Positions 18,219-28,941 of a stretch of 64,000 nucleotides of DNA are shown here, in pieces. The notes below the pieces were generated by a model. It worked only from the letters and a program-made list of their open reading frames with translations, was not told where the DNA came from and searched no databases. Source of the stretch: AP-15 sp963700185 (GTDB lineage: Bacteria; Pseudomonadota; Alphaproteobacteria; ATCC43930; CGMCC-115725); assembly GCA_963700185.1 (NCBI GenBank), contig CAVOWP010000022.1:154735-218734 (forward strand), in the 5' to 3' direction. Numbering within the stretch: the first letter of the stretch is position 1; each line of letters opens with the position of its first letter. Both the position numbers and the translations under genes were made by a program.

Positions 18219-18287
18219 GCCGAACATGTTATAGCCCCTCTCCCGCACCGCGGGAGAGGGTGCTGAGCGCAGCGAAGCGGGTGAGGG
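18153..18287. repeat. ACCCTCACCC...GGGTGAGGG composite repeat with two CTCTCCCGC hairpins
   Basis: The element begins ACCCTCACCC and ends GCGGGTGAGGG. Between these lie two inverted-repeat hairpins (CCTCTCCCGCGGTGCGGGAGAGG and CCCTCTCCCGCACCGCGGGAGAGGG, each written here in full is palindromic) and the segment TGCTGAGCGCAGCGAAGC. The same organisation recurs at 30845-30981. Its left part encodes the tail of the hydantoinase B gene. Confidence 0.8.
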
Positions 18288-18300
18288 GGGCGGTTCCCTG

Positions 18301-20364
18301 ATGTACCGCATCGGGGTCGATGTGGGCGGGACCTTTACCGATCTCGTCGCGGTCGACGATTTCGGCAAGGCGACCTTGGCCAAGGTCCCATCAACACCCG
18401 ACGATCCTTCGATCGGCGTCCTCGACGGGCTGAGCCTGCTGGCGGAGACGCTCGGGATGGAGCGCGCGGCGCTTCTGGCCGAAACCGAACGCGTGGTTCA
18501 TGGGACGACGGTCGCGACCAATGCGCTGCTCGAACACAAAGGGGCGCGGGTCGGGCTGTTGACGACCGAAGGCCATCGCGACGTGATCGAGATGCGCGAA
18601 GGGCTGAAGGACGACCGCTACAATCTGCGCCTGCCGCCGCCCGAACAGCTCGTTCCGCGCAAGCTGCGCCTTGGCGTGCGCGAGCGGCTGCGCGCCGACG
18701 GCCGCGTCGAGACGCCGCTCGATCCGGTGTCGCTCGAGCGCGCCATCGACGTGCTGAGACGGGAACAGGTCGAGGCGGTCGCGGTCTGCTACCTGCACGC
18801 CTACCGCGACCCGCAGCACGAGCTCGCGACCAGGGCGGCGATCGAAAGAGAACTGCCGGGCGTCTACGTCTCGCTGTCCTCGGAGGTGTTGCCGCAGATC
18901 AAGGAGTACGAGAGGGTCTCGACGACCGTCGTCAACGCCTATGTCGGACCGGCCTTGTCGCGCTATCTGACGCGGCTCGAACGACGGCTCGCGGAAGCCG
19001 GCTACGGTGGGCCGACCCTGATCATCCAGTCGCATGGCGGCGTCGCGCCGATCGCCGAGTCCGGGCGCCTCGCGGCCGGAGCCGTGCTGTCCGGCCCGGC
19101 CGGCGGCATCGCCGGCAGCGTCCATGCCGCGCGGTTGCTCGGAGAAGGCAATCTGATCCCGTTCGACATGGGCGGCACCAGCACCGACATCTCGCTGATC
19201 GTCGGCGGCCAGCCGACCCTGGTCACGGGCCGCCGGGTCGCCGGCCACACGATCGCGCTGAACAGTCTCGACATCGCCAGCATCGGCGCGGGCGGCGGCT
19301 CGATCGCCCGGGTCGACGCCGGCGGCATCCTGCATGTCGGTCCGCAGAGCGCCGGCGCCGTCCCCGGCCCCGCCTGCTATGGCGCCGGCGGCACCGCCGC
19401 GACGGTCACCGACGCCAATCTCGTGCTCGGCTATCTCGATCCGGCGAGCTTTCTCGGCGGCCGGCGCCGTCTCGACCGGTCGGCCGCCGAAACCGCGGTC
19501 GACGGTATCGCTGCGATGCTCGGGATCGATCGGCTGGCCGCGGCGCGCGGCATCCACCGGGTCGTCAACACGACGATGGCCGAGGGGGTGCGGCTCGTCT
19601 CGGTGCGCCGCGGCGTCGATCCCCGGCACTTCGCGCTGCTCGCCTTTGGCGGCGCTTCGGGGCTGCACGCGACCGAGATCGCGCGCCAGCTCGATCTGTC
19701 GCGGGTCATCGTGCCGCGCGTCGCCGCGGTGCTGTCGGCCTGGGGCATGCTGACGACCGATCTGCGCTTCGAGGTCGCGCGCACGCATATCGGCGACATG
19801 CGGGCGCTCGACGGCGGCGCGGTGAAGCAGCTGTTCGACGAAATGGAAGCCGAGGGGCTCGAAAGGCTGCGCGCCTCCTTCGACGGGCCGGTACGCACGG
19901 CGCGGTCGGTCGATATGCGCTATGGCGAGCAGGTCTTCGAGATCGCCGTTCCGCTCGACGGGGTCGATTGGGAAGCCGCCGACCCGCTGCCGCAGATCGT
20001 CGAGCGGTTTCATCGCCGGCACGAGGAACTCTACACCTACTCTTTGCCCGACCAGGAGACCGTGCTCGTCAATGCCAGGGTCGCGGTCGCCGGTCTCCTG
20101 TCGGCTCTGCCGCAGGAGCCCGATCTGCCCGAGGCGCCGCCGGCCGCCCCCCGCAGCGAGAGGCGGACCTATCTCGACGACTGGGTCACCTCGCCGGTCT
20201 ACGATTTCGATGCGCTGGCGCCGAAGCAAACCATTGCAGGGCCGGCGATAATCGAATCGCCAATGACGACGGTCCTGCTGCGCCCGGGCGAAGCGGCCAC
20301 GGTTACTCCGCTCGGCTGGCTCGACATTATCCTGCCGCCCCGCGCCACGCGGATGGTGATGTAA
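18301..20364 (+). CDS. hydantoinase/oxoprolinase family protein, A subunit
   Basis: The ATP-dependent A subunit (HyuA type), 687 residues. The N-terminal actin-like phosphate motif IGVDVGGTFTDLVAVDD, VHGTTVATNALLEHKGARVGL, the second ATPase part FDMGGTSTDISLI and FGGASGLHATEIARQL are all present. With the B subunit just upstream it should form a cytoplasmic ATP-dependent cyclic-amide hydrolase or carboxylase; the substrate (hydantoin, 5-oxoproline, or other) cannot be told. A repeat element fills the 82-bp gap to hyuB. Confidence 0.94.
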   Translation: MYRIGVDVGGTFTDLVAVDDFGKATLAKVPSTPDDPSIGVLDGLSLLAETLGMERAALLAETERVVHGTTVATNALLEHKGARVGLLTTEGHRDVIEMREGLKDDRYNLRLPPPEQLVPRKLRLGVRERLRADGRVETPLDPVSLERAIDVLRREQVEAVAVCYLHAYRDPQHELATRAAIERELPGVYVSLSSEVLPQIKEYERVSTTVVNAYVGPALSRYLTRLERRLAEAGYGGPTLIIQSHGGVAPIAESGRLAAGAVLSGPAGGIAGSVHAARLLGEGNLIPFDMGGTSTDISLIVGGQPTLVTGRRVAGHTIALNSLDIASIGAGGGSIARVDAGGILHVGPQSAGAVPGPACYGAGGTAATVTDANLVLGYLDPASFLGGRRRLDRSAAETAVDGIAAMLGIDRLAAARGIHRVVNTTMAEGVRLVSVRRGVDPRHFALLAFGGASGLHATEIARQLDLSRVIVPRVAAVLSAWGMLTTDLRFEVARTHIGDMRALDGGAVKQLFDEMEAEGLERLRASFDGPVRTARSVDMRYGEQVFEIAVPLDGVDWEAADPLPQIVERFHRRHEELYTYSLPDQETVLVNARVAVAGLLSALPQEPDLPEAPPAAPRSERRTYLDDWVTSPVYDFDALAPKQTIAGPAIIESPMTTVLLRPGEAATVTPLGWLDIILPPRATRMVM

Positions 20365-20415
20365 TCGCGAGTTGCTGCGTATAATGCCGCAAACGGTTGT
20401 TGCGAGGTGTGGCAA

Positions 20416-21794
20416 ATGGCTCGCAATCCGCAAGAGGCGGCGCTGGCTCTGCACCGGTTCGGGTTTGGGCCGCGCGCCGGATCGATCGAGGCAGATCGCC
20501 GACGATCCGCGCGGCGCGCTGATCGCCGAGCTCGACCGGCCGGAAGCGGGGCAGATCACGAACCCCGATCTGCCGACGAGCGGCGCCGCCAACCGCGCCG
20601 TCTTCGAGTACAAGGCCGAGCGCAACGCCGAGAAAAAGCGCCGCGCCCCGGACTCCGCGCAGGCCGCGATGGAGGCTGCGCCTGCCCAGCCCGAGGCGGT
20701 GCCGTTGCCGCGGCAGCTCTTTCGCAACGAAGCCAGGGCGCGCATCGATGCGGCCCTCGACGCCGAGATCGGCTTTGTCGAGCGGCTGGTGTGGTTCTGG
20801 TCGAACCATTTCTGCGTCAACCAGGACAAGACCGTCATGGCCGGCGCCTATGAGCGCGAGGCGATCCGCCCTCATGTCTTGGGCCGGTTCGCCGACATGC
20901 TGCTCGCCGCCGAAGGCCATCCGGCGATGCTGCTGTATCTCGACAACGCACAGTCGATGGGGCCCGAACTCGGTCGCCGGCATCAATCGCGACAAGGGCC
21001 TCAACGAGAATTTCGCGCGCGAGGTCCTCGAATTGCACACCCTCGGCGTGCGCACCGTCTACACGCAGGACGACGTCACCAATTTCGCCAAGGTCCTGAC
21101 CGGCTGGACGATCTTGCCGACCGTGACGAACCCGGACCACGGCGGCGAGTTCGTCTTCATCAAGCGTATGCACGAGCCCGGCTCGGAAACCGTTATCGGC
21201 AAGGAGTACGACGAGGCCGGGACCGAGCAGGGCCGGGCGGTGCTCGCCGACCTCGCCCGCCATCCGGCGACCGCGAAGCACGTCGCGACCAAGCTGGCGC
21301 GCCATTTCATCGCCGACGACCCGCCGCCGGCGCTCGTCGAGCGGCTGACGCAGCGCTTTCTCGACACCGACGGCGACCTCAAGGAAGTCACGATGGCGCT
21401 GATCGCGGCACCCGAAGCCTGGGCGCCGGAGCAGGCCAAGATGAAACGCCCGGGCGAATGGATCGTCGCGGCATTGCGCGCGACCGGGGAACGCGGCGAC
21501 ATCGTCCGCATTCTGCAGGCGCAGGCTTTGCTCGGAGAGCCGCTGTGGCGGCCGCCGGCGCCCAAGGGTTTCTCCGACGAAAATGCGGCTTGGCTCGACG
21601 GCCTGGCGCAACGGCTCGATATGGCCAACGCTTTTGCGCACCGCGAAGGCTTGGCCCTCGAACCAAAGGCGATCATGGAAACGGCGCTGGGGCCGCTGGC
21701 TTCGGCAGAGACCCGCCAAACGATTGCCCGCGCCGAGAGCAGGCCGCAGGCGCTGACCTTGTTGTTGATGGCACCGGAATTCCAGCGGAGGTGA
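20416..21794 (+). pseudogene. DUF1800 family protein, two +1 frameshifts
   Basis: With two single-base corrections this reads as an intact DUF1800 protein of about 458 residues: start MARNPQEAALALHRFGFGPR, then WFWSNHFCVNQ, YLDNAQSMGPNSVAGINRDK, NENFAREVLELHTLGV and the C-terminal TLLLMAPEFQRR. The breaks are at about 20487 (extra G before AGGCAG) and 20967 (extra C in GGGCCCGAAC). DUF1800 proteins are usually encoded beside DUF1501 proteins, as here (2-bp gap). Their role is unknown. Both changes are +1, and conservation on both sides suggests sequence error or very recent loss. Confidence 0.85.
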
Positions 21795-21796
21795 CG

Positions 21797-23051
21797 ATGC
21801 CCGCCGAATTTCACGCTCCGACCAGACGCGAGCTATTGCTCGGTTCCGGAGTGCTGTTCGCTTGGGCCGCGGTGCCGCGCCTCGCCCGCGCCGAGGGCCG
21901 CGACCCGCGGTTTCTGACGATCGTGCTGCGCGGCGCGCTCGATGGGCTCGCCGTCGTCGCGCCTGTCGGCGACCCGGATTGGGCAAAGCTGCGCGGCGAT
22001 AAGGCGCTGCTGTTGACCGGCTCGACCCCGGCGTTGCCGCTCGACGGCTTCTTCGCGCTGAACCCGGCGATGCCGAACCTGCACCGCCTCTACCAAGCGG
22101 GCCAGGCGACGATCGTGCACGCGGTCGCGACCCCCTATCGCGAGCGCTCGCATTTCGACGGACAGGACGTGCTCGAAAGCGGGGTCCCCAAGCCGGGCGC
22201 CGCCGACACCGGCTGGCTCAATCGCACGCTCGCGGCGCTCGAGCCCGGCGGACGGGCCGATCCGCACCCTCGGCAGGCCTTTGCGGTCGGGCCGATAACG
22301 CCGCTCGTCGTGCGCGGCCCGGCGCCGGTCTTGTCATGGGTCCCGCCGAAGCTGCCGCCGGTCGGCGACGATACGACGATGCGCCTCTTGGATCTTTATC
22401 GCCACACCGACCCGACCTTTGCGCGGGTGCTCGAGGAGCGGATCGGGCTAGCGGCGATTGCCCGCGCCGACGCAATGAACAGCGAGCCGGGCGAGGAGCG
22501 CCCGGCGATCCAGGGCGGCGGCATCGCGCAGCTGCGCAGCTATTTCGCCGACTCGGCCGGCGCCGCGGCAAGGTTCCTCGCCGAGCCGGACGGTCCGCGG
22601 GTCGGCGCGCTCGCCTTCGACGGCTGGGACACCCACGTCAACGAGGGCGTCGGACAAGGGCCGGCTCGCCAACCTGCTCGGCGCGCTCGACGGCGCGATC
22701 GCCGCGATCGAGACGAATATGGGCGAGGCCTGGCACGAGACGGTCGTCGTGCTGGTCACCGAATTCGGCCGCACCGCGCGCCTCAACGGCAATGACGGCA
22801 CCGACCATGGCACCGCGACCGTGGCATTGCTGGCCGGCGGCGCATTGAAGGGCGGCCGCGTCATCGCCGATTGGCCCGGCCTGAAAGAAGCCGATCTCTA
22901 CGAGAAGCGCGATCTGAAGCCGACGGCCGATCTGCGCGCCGTCCTCAAGGGGTTGCTGCGTGACCACCTGCGCGCCGACGAGCAAAGGCTGGAGGCCACC
23001 GTGTTCCCCGACAGCGCCGCGGCGAAGCCGTTGCAGGGCCTGCTCGCCTGA
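21797..23051 (+). pseudogene. DUF1501 family exported protein, +1 frameshift
   Basis: A DUF1501 (sulfatase-like/alkaline-phosphatase-fold) protein with a probable Tat signal (TRRELLLGSGVLFAWAA). Conserved features are RGALDGLAVVAPVGDPDW, HFDGQDVLESG, FDGWDTHVNEG, VLVTEFGRTARLNG and DHGTATVALLAGG. The frame breaks at about 22655-22660; deleting one base in GGACAAGGGCC gives GRLANLLGALDGAIAAIE and joins both halves (about 417 residues). With DUF1800 it forms a conserved export-linked pair of unknown function. Confidence 0.85.
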
Positions 23052-23060
23052 GGCTTTAAT

Positions 23061-23085
23061 GGCGTCCTAATCCGATTAGGACGCC
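23061..23085. promoter_or_regulatory. perfect palindrome overlapping the RBS of the next gene
   Basis: GGCGTCCTAAT-CCG-ATTAGGACGCC: two perfect 11-base arms with a 3-nt centre, ending 2 bp before the ATG at 23088. The 3' arm contains AGGA, the only ribosome-binding-site-like sequence at the right distance. It could be a repressor operator or an mRNA hairpin that hides the ribosome-binding site. Confidence 0.65.
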
Positions 23086-23087
23086 CG

Positions 23088-24254
23088 ATGAACGATCTGA
23101 GCCGACCGAGCCCCGTCGCCCGCGCGCGCGATCTCGCCCGATTGATCGCCGCAGAGGCGGACGCGATCGAGCGCGGGCGGCGCCTGACCGAGCCGGTGGT
23201 CGAGGAACTGCACCAGGCGCGGCTCTTCCGCATGCTCTATCCACGCTCGGTCGGCGGCGACGAGGTCGAGCCGGCGGTCTACATCGACGCGGTCGGGGAA
23301 TTGGCGCGGGCCGACGGCTCGGTCGGCTGGTGCGCCTCGATCGCCAACAGCACCGGGCTCTTCACGCCTTATCTCGAGCTGGAGGCGGCGCGCACGGTGT
23401 TTGGGCCGCCGCGTTCGACCTGCGCCTGGGGACCGCCCAACGAATGCCGCGGGATCGCCGTACCTGGAGGCTACCGGGTGACCGGCCGCTGGGATTTCGC
23501 CAGCGGCTGCCGCCATGCGAGCTGGATGGGCGCCCACGGCACGGTCGTCGAGCCCGACGGCTCGCTGCGCCTCAACAATTTTGGCCGGCCGACCATGCGC
23601 ACCTGGCTGTTCCCGGTGGAGCAGGCGAGGCTGCTCGACAATTGGGACCCGATCGGGCTGCGCGGCACGGCGTCCGAATCCTACACGGTCGAGGACCTCT
23701 TCGTGCCCGAGGAATTCACCGGCACGCGCGAGGACCCGACCCTGCGCCGCGACCCCGGCCCGCTCTACGCCTTCCCGCAGCAGACCCTCTATTCGGTCGG
23801 CATCGCCAGCGTCGCGCTCGGCATCGCCCGCGGCATGCTCGACGCCTTCGTCGAGCTGGCCTTGCGCAAGACCCCGCGCGGCACCGGCCGCCTCGCCGAC
23901 AACGCCGTCATCCAGGCCGAAGTGGCGCGCGCCGAAGCCCGCCTCGGCGCCGCCCGCTGCTACCTGATCGACACGGTGACCGAAATCTACCGCCGCGCCG
24001 GCCCGTCAGCCCCAATCGAAATCCCGCACCGTGCCCGCGCCCGCCTCGCCGGCTCCAACGCGATCACCAGCGCCGTCGCAGTCGCCAACTGGACCTACAA
24101 GGCGGCCGGCGTCGACGCGATCTTCCCCGGCAGCCCCTTCGAGCGCCGCTTCCGCGACATCCACACCCTCTCGCAGCAAATCCAGTCGCGCGACGCCCAT
24201 TACGAAACGGTCGGCCAAGTCCTCCTCGGCAACCCGCCCGAGGTGTTTTTATAA
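23088..24254 (+). CDS. acyl-CoA dehydrogenase-like flavoprotein (HsaA/HpaB-type)
   Basis: A 388-residue flavoprotein with the acyl-CoA dehydrogenase fold. The N-terminal helical domain has FRMLYPRSVGGDEVEP and the middle beta domain has VTGRWDFASGCRHASWMG, WDPIGLRGTASESYTVEDLFVP; the C-terminal domain ends with the RDIHTLSQQIQSR segment. This arrangement is closest to the flavin-dependent monooxygenase branch (HsaA, DszC, p-hydroxyphenylacetate hydroxylase) rather than true acyl-CoA dehydrogenases, in which a catalytic Glu is expected. No reductase partner is adjacent. Control may act through the palindrome over its ribosome-binding site. Confidence 0.87.
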   Translation: MNDLSRPSPVARARDLARLIAAEADAIERGRRLTEPVVEELHQARLFRMLYPRSVGGDEVEPAVYIDAVGELARADGSVGWCASIANSTGLFTPYLELEAARTVFGPPRSTCAWGPPNECRGIAVPGGYRVTGRWDFASGCRHASWMGAHGTVVEPDGSLRLNNFGRPTMRTWLFPVEQARLLDNWDPIGLRGTASESYTVEDLFVPEEFTGTREDPTLRRDPGPLYAFPQQTLYSVGIASVALGIARGMLDAFVELALRKTPRGTGRLADNAVIQAEVARAEARLGAARCYLIDTVTEIYRRAGPSAPIEIPHRARARLAGSNAITSAVAVANWTYKAAGVDAIFPGSPFERRFRDIHTLSQQIQSRDAHYETVGQVLLGNPPEVFL

Positions 24255-24456
24255 AGTCTGGACGATGTAGGGGGCTTCCCTGGATCGCTTGGCGTGGCAC
24301 GAGCGTCAAAGCAGTCGATCCTACTATGCGGGAACCATCAGGACCGCGGTGGATCCCCGTGATCCGGACCGCTTCTAAAGATTAAACATTTTTTAGAGTT
24401 GCGCCCAACCGTCGCACTCCGAGGATGAATCTCCGATCGGGGCCCATATTGTTCCC

Positions 24457-25635
24457 ATGACCGAGATGTTAGAAACATTCCAGAAACCGATCCGCAGGCC
24501 TCGCGGTTACTTCCTCGTTAGCCTGGCAATTCTGATCGCCGCCTGCGGCGGTTACGTCGGCTGGCAGCATCGTGCGACAGCCAAAATTGCCGCGGCGACA
24601 GCAGCTGCGCCGTCGCCGGCAATACCTGTATCGGTCGCCGCTGCGCAGCGACGCAATGTCCCCATCTACCTCACCGGTCTGGGCACGGTGCAGGCGTTTA
24701 ACACGGTCACCGTTAAGACACGGGTTGATGGTGAATTGATCAAGGTCGCTTTCACCGAAGGTCAAGATGTCAAGGCGGGCGATCTCCTGGCACAAATCGA
24801 TCCACGCCCTTTTCAAGCCGCGTACGATCAGGCGGTCGCCAAAAAGGTGCAGGACGAAGCCAATCTCGCCAATGCAAAACTCGACCTGCAACGCTTTAGC
24901 GATCTTGCGACGCGCAACTTCGCCCCAAAACAGCAGGTCGACACGCAGCGCGCTACGGTGGCCCAGCTCGAGGCGCAGATCCAAGGCGACCAGGCGGCGA
25001 TCGACAGCGCCAAAACCCAGCTCGACTACACGACGATTACCTCCCCGCTCACCGGCCGGACCGGCATCCGCCTCGTCGATCAAGGCAACATCGTGCATGC
25101 TACGGATGCCACCGGCCTTGTCGTCGTCACCCAGCTCCAGCCGATTTCCGTCGTCTTCACCTTGCCGGAGAGTGAGCTCGCCTCCGTCCAATCGGCATTG
25201 AAGTCCGGTCCTGTCCGCATCTTCGCGATGGACCGCGACAACGACCAGCAGCTGGCTGAAGGCACGATCGCAGTCCTCGACAACCAGATCACTCAGACCA
25301 CCGGCACGCTGCGTATTAAGGGCACTTTCCCAAATAACGATGGCGCGCTCTGGCCGGGCGAATATCTCAACATCCGACTTCTCGCGCGCACTGCGCCAAA
25401 TGTGGTGACGGTGCCGTCGAGCGCGCTGCAGCGCGGGCAGAACGGCTATTACGCCTATGTCGTCAAGCCCGACAGTACTGTCGAAACCCGGCCTCTCAAA
25501 GTCGGCCAGGTAAGCGAGGGCGCCGCCATCGTCGATGATGGCGTGGCAGCCGGGGAACAGGTCGTCACGGCCGGGCAATACCGTTTGCAACCCGGCGCTC
25601 GCGTCGAGATGAACAGCCACGCCGCCAAGGGCTGA
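24457..25635 (+). CDS. RND efflux periplasmic adaptor (MdtA-like)
   Basis: A membrane-fusion protein of 392 residues: a cytoplasmic/N-terminal anchor around residues 18-36 (YFLVSLAILIAACGGYVGW), a barrel-sandwich half LTGLGTVQAFNTVTVKTRVDG, an alpha-hairpin (QAAYDQAVAKKVQDEANLAN...), the second lipoyl half TTITSPLTGRTGIRLVDQG, and beta-barrel/MP domains. It bridges the inner-membrane pump to an outer-membrane channel. The pump gene follows by 37 bp. No TolC-type gene is in the window. Confidence 0.92.
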   Translation: MTEMLETFQKPIRRPRGYFLVSLAILIAACGGYVGWQHRATAKIAAATAAAPSPAIPVSVAAAQRRNVPIYLTGLGTVQAFNTVTVKTRVDGELIKVAFTEGQDVKAGDLLAQIDPRPFQAAYDQAVAKKVQDEANLANAKLDLQRFSDLATRNFAPKQQVDTQRATVAQLEAQIQGDQAAIDSAKTQLDYTTITSPLTGRTGIRLVDQGNIVHATDATGLVVVTQLQPISVVFTLPESELASVQSALKSGPVRIFAMDRDNDQQLAEGTIAVLDNQITQTTGTLRIKGTFPNNDGALWPGEYLNIRLLARTAPNVVTVPSSALQRGQNGYYAYVVKPDSTVETRPLKVGQVSEGAAIVDDGVAAGEQVVTAGQYRLQPGARVEMNSHAAKG

Positions 25636-25672
25636 CCGCGGGCACTGGTTCCCGGCCCAAAAGGAACAGGAA

Positions 25673-28600
25673 ATGAATATTTCGAGCGCCTTTATCGCGC
25701 GGCCGATCGCGACCTCGCTCTTGATGGCCGGGATTCTGCTGATCGGTGCGGCGGCCTATCCGCTCCTTCCGATAGCACCACTGCCGCAAGTCGATTTCCC
25801 GACGATCCTGGTCACCACGCAGCTGCCCGGCGCCAGCGCCGAGATCATGGCATCCTCGGTCACCCAGCCGCTGGAGCGGCAATTCGGGCAGATTCCGGGC
25901 GTTACGCAGATGACCTCGAGCAGCGCGCTCGGCAACAGCGCAATCACGGTCCAGTTCGACCTCGCCCGCAATATCGACGGCGCGGCGCAGGATATCCAGA
26001 CGGCAATTAATGCGGCAACCGGGCAATTGCCGAAGAACCTCCCGTCGCCGCCGACGTACCGGAAGGTAAATCCCGCAGACTCGCCGATCCTGGTCCTCGC
26101 CCTGACTTCGGACACGGTCCCGCTGACCGAGGTCGACGACTACGCCGAGAATATTCTCGACCAGCACATCAGCCAGATTTCCGGCGTCGCCAATGTGGAG
26201 ATCGGCGGTCAGCAGAAGCCCGCCGTCCGCATCCAGGTCGATCCGGCGAAGGTCGCTTCCTTTGGTATGTCGCTGGAGGATCTGCGCGGGGTGATCGTCA
26301 ACGCGACCACCGTCAGCCCAAAGGGAACCATCGACGGGAAGACCCGCACTTTCACGATCTACGACAACGGCCAGATGCTCAATGCTGCGCCGTGGAACGA
26401 CGTCATCGTCGCCTATAAGAACGGCGCTCCGGTGCGGGTCCGCGACATCGGGCGCGCCATAGACGCACCGGAAAATACTCGCCTTGCGGCCTTTGCCAAC
26501 GGCAAGCAGGCGATTCTGCTGCCGATTTTCAAATTGCCGGGCGCCAACGTCATCCAGACCGTGGACAGCATAAAGGCCGCTTTGCCACAATTGCAGGCGG
26601 CGATCCCGCCAACGGTCAAGGTCCAAGTGCTGAGCGACCGCACGCAGACGATCCGCGCCTCGGTCGCAGACGTTCAGTTCACGTTGCTGATCACCATCGC
26701 TCTCGTCGTGATGGTGATCTTCATCTTCCTGCGCAGCCTCTGGGCGACAATAATTCCGAGCATCGCCGTGCCGTTGGCGCTCGTCGGCACCTTCGCGATC
26801 ATGTACGTGCTCGGCTACAGCCTCGACAATTTGTCGCTGATGGCGCTGACGATCGCGGTCGGCTTTGTCGTCGACGACGCGATCGTCATGCTCGAGAACA
26901 TCGACCGCCATCTCGAGGAGGGGCTCAGCCCGATGGAGGCGGCGATCAAGGGCGCCGGTGAGATCGGCTTCACGATCGTGTCGATCAGCCTCTCGCTCGT
27001 GGCCGTGTTTATTCCGCTATTCCTGATGGGCGGGATCGTCGGCCGGCTGTTCCGTGAGTTCGGAATCACCGTGTCGGTGACGATTCTCGTCTCGATGCTC
27101 GTCTCGCTGACTCTGACGCCGATGATGTGCTCGCGCTTTCTGCGCAGCAAGCAGCAGGTGCGGCACGGACGCCTCTATGCGCTGTCGGAGCGGGGATTCG
27201 AACTTCTTCTCGCCGGCTACCGCAAGAGCCTGGATATCGCGCTCCTTCACCACCGGACGACCTTTGCCGTGTTCGTCGCGACATTGGTGGCGACCGGTTA
27301 TCTTTTCGCCGTCATCCCGAAGGGCTTCTTCCCGCAGCAGGACACCGGGCTAATCATCGGCACGTCGGAGGCGGCCCAGGACATCTCGTTCGCCGACGCC
27401 GTGCGCCGCCAACGCGCCCTCGCTGACATCGTCCAGAAGGATCCCGCCGTTGCCACAGTCGGCATGAGTCTCGGCGCCAACGGCACGCAGACGCAAAACA
27501 ACGGCCGCCTCTTCATCACCCTGAAGCCGCGCAATCAGCGCGACGTTTCGGCCGACGAGGTCATCCGGCGGCTGCGTCCGCAGCTCGCCAAAGTCGAAGG
27601 CGCGGCACTCTTTCTGCAGGCGGCGCAGGACATCAACATCGGCGGGCGCCCGACGCGGACGCAATATCAATACACCCTGCAGGACGCCAATCTCGACGAG
27701 CTGAACCAATGGTCGTCGAAGATCTTCGACAAGCTGAAAACCTTGCCGGAGCTGCGCGACGTCGCGAGCGACCAGCAGACCGGCGGCGCGACCCTGACCC
27801 TGACCATCGACCGGGACCAGGCGGCGCGCTTCGGCATTCAGCCGCAGCTGATCGGACGATACGCTCTACGATGCGTTCGGACAGCGTCAGGTGACGCAGT
27901 ACTTCACCCAGCTCAACAGCTATCACGTGGTGATGGAGGTTCTACCCGAGTTGCAGCGCCCGAACGGAGCGCTCGACAGCATCTATGTGAATTCGCCGAA
28001 CACCGGTGACGCGGTGCCGCTCAGCACCTTTGTCAAATGGACGAGGGAGCCGACGAATTTCCTGTCGATCAATCACCAGAGCATGTACCCGTCGGTCACC
28101 CTGTCCTTCAATCTCGCATCCGGTATCGCGCTGGGTCAGGCCACGACAGCGATCCAAAATGCCGAGGCGCAGCTCGGCGCGCCGGCGACCTTGATCGGCA
28201 ATTTCCAGGGCAACGCTCAGGCATTCCAGGCGTCGCTCGCCAGCGAGCCTTTGCTCGTCGCCGCAGCGATCATCGTCATCTACATCATCCTCGGCGTTCT
28301 CTATGAGAGCTACGTCCATCCGCTGACGATCCTTTCGACCTTGCCGTCGGCCGGCCTCGGCGCGCTCGCGACATTGATGGTGTTCGGATTTGATTTCAGC
28401 CTGATCGCGCTGATCGGCATCATTCTCTTGATCGGCATCGTCAAAAAGAACGGCATCATGCTGGTCGACTTCGCGATCGAGGCGCAACGCAATCGCGGCC
28501 TCGCGCCGGTCGACGCGATCCGCGAAGCGTGTCTGCTGCGCTTCCGGCCGATCATGATGACGACAATGGCAGCACTTCTCGGCGGCGTTCCACTGATGCT

Positions 28601-28832
28601 CGGCGCCGGCACCGGGGCAGAAATTCGCCAGCCGCTCGGCTACGCGATCGTCGGCGGGCTGGTCGTCAGCCAGGCGCTGACGCTCTATACGACGCCGGTC
28701 GTCTTCCTCTATCTCGACCGTCTCAACGCGTGGTTCACCGGTGCCGCCATTCGCCCCAAAGGTGCGCGGATTGCTCGGGGAGTCTCGCATAGGCAAATCC
28801 CACCAGCTGCCGCAGGCGACCTGGTGAATTGA
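25673..28832 (+). pseudogene. RND efflux pump permease (MdtB/AcrB type), +1 frameshift
   Basis: A resistance-nodulation-division pump of about 1052 residues once one base is removed. The N-terminal part (MNISSAFIARPIATSLLMAG), the proton-relay pair in TM4 (GFVVDDAIVMLENIDRH) and the C-terminal part (IVKKNGIMLVDFAIEAQR, RFRPIMMTTMAALLGGVPLM) are all conserved. The reading frame breaks at about 27854-27858 in CTGATCGGACGAT; deleting a G restores QPQLIDDTLYDAFGQRQV, which matches the family. The pump is otherwise complete, so sequence error is likely. It is in an operon with the adaptor. Confidence 0.9.
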
Positions 28833-28925
28833 GATTCCAGAAACGGCTGCGGTGCGTCTGCCAAACAAACGGGCCGGCCACCCAACCTGCGCCTGGGGCG
28901 GCCAAACGTTTCGCATAGGGTTCGG

Positions 28926-28941
28926 TGTTTCATGTGAAACC
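28926..28941. promoter_or_regulatory. parS-like site, upstream of mnmG
   Basis: TGTTTCATGTGAAACC matches the parS consensus TGTTTCACGTGAAACA at 14 of 16 positions. It lies 38 bp before the mnmG ATG and 3.5 kb from parB, which is the usual distance range for parS sites bound by ParB. Confidence 0.75.

Noticed and set aside
16335..18383. 682-codon open frame on the minus strand
   Set aside because: Antisense to the hydantoinase B gene and lacking any recognisable domain; composition is typical of a shadow frame.
18391..20838. 815-codon open frame on the minus strand
   Set aside because: Antisense to the hydantoinase A gene; rich in Arg, Asp and His as expected from a shadow frame.
20416..23051. 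Programmed ribosomal frameshifting in DUF1800 and DUF1501
   Set aside because: No slippery heptamer, no shared context, and the same kind of +1 break occurs in many unrelated genes, which fits sequence error better.
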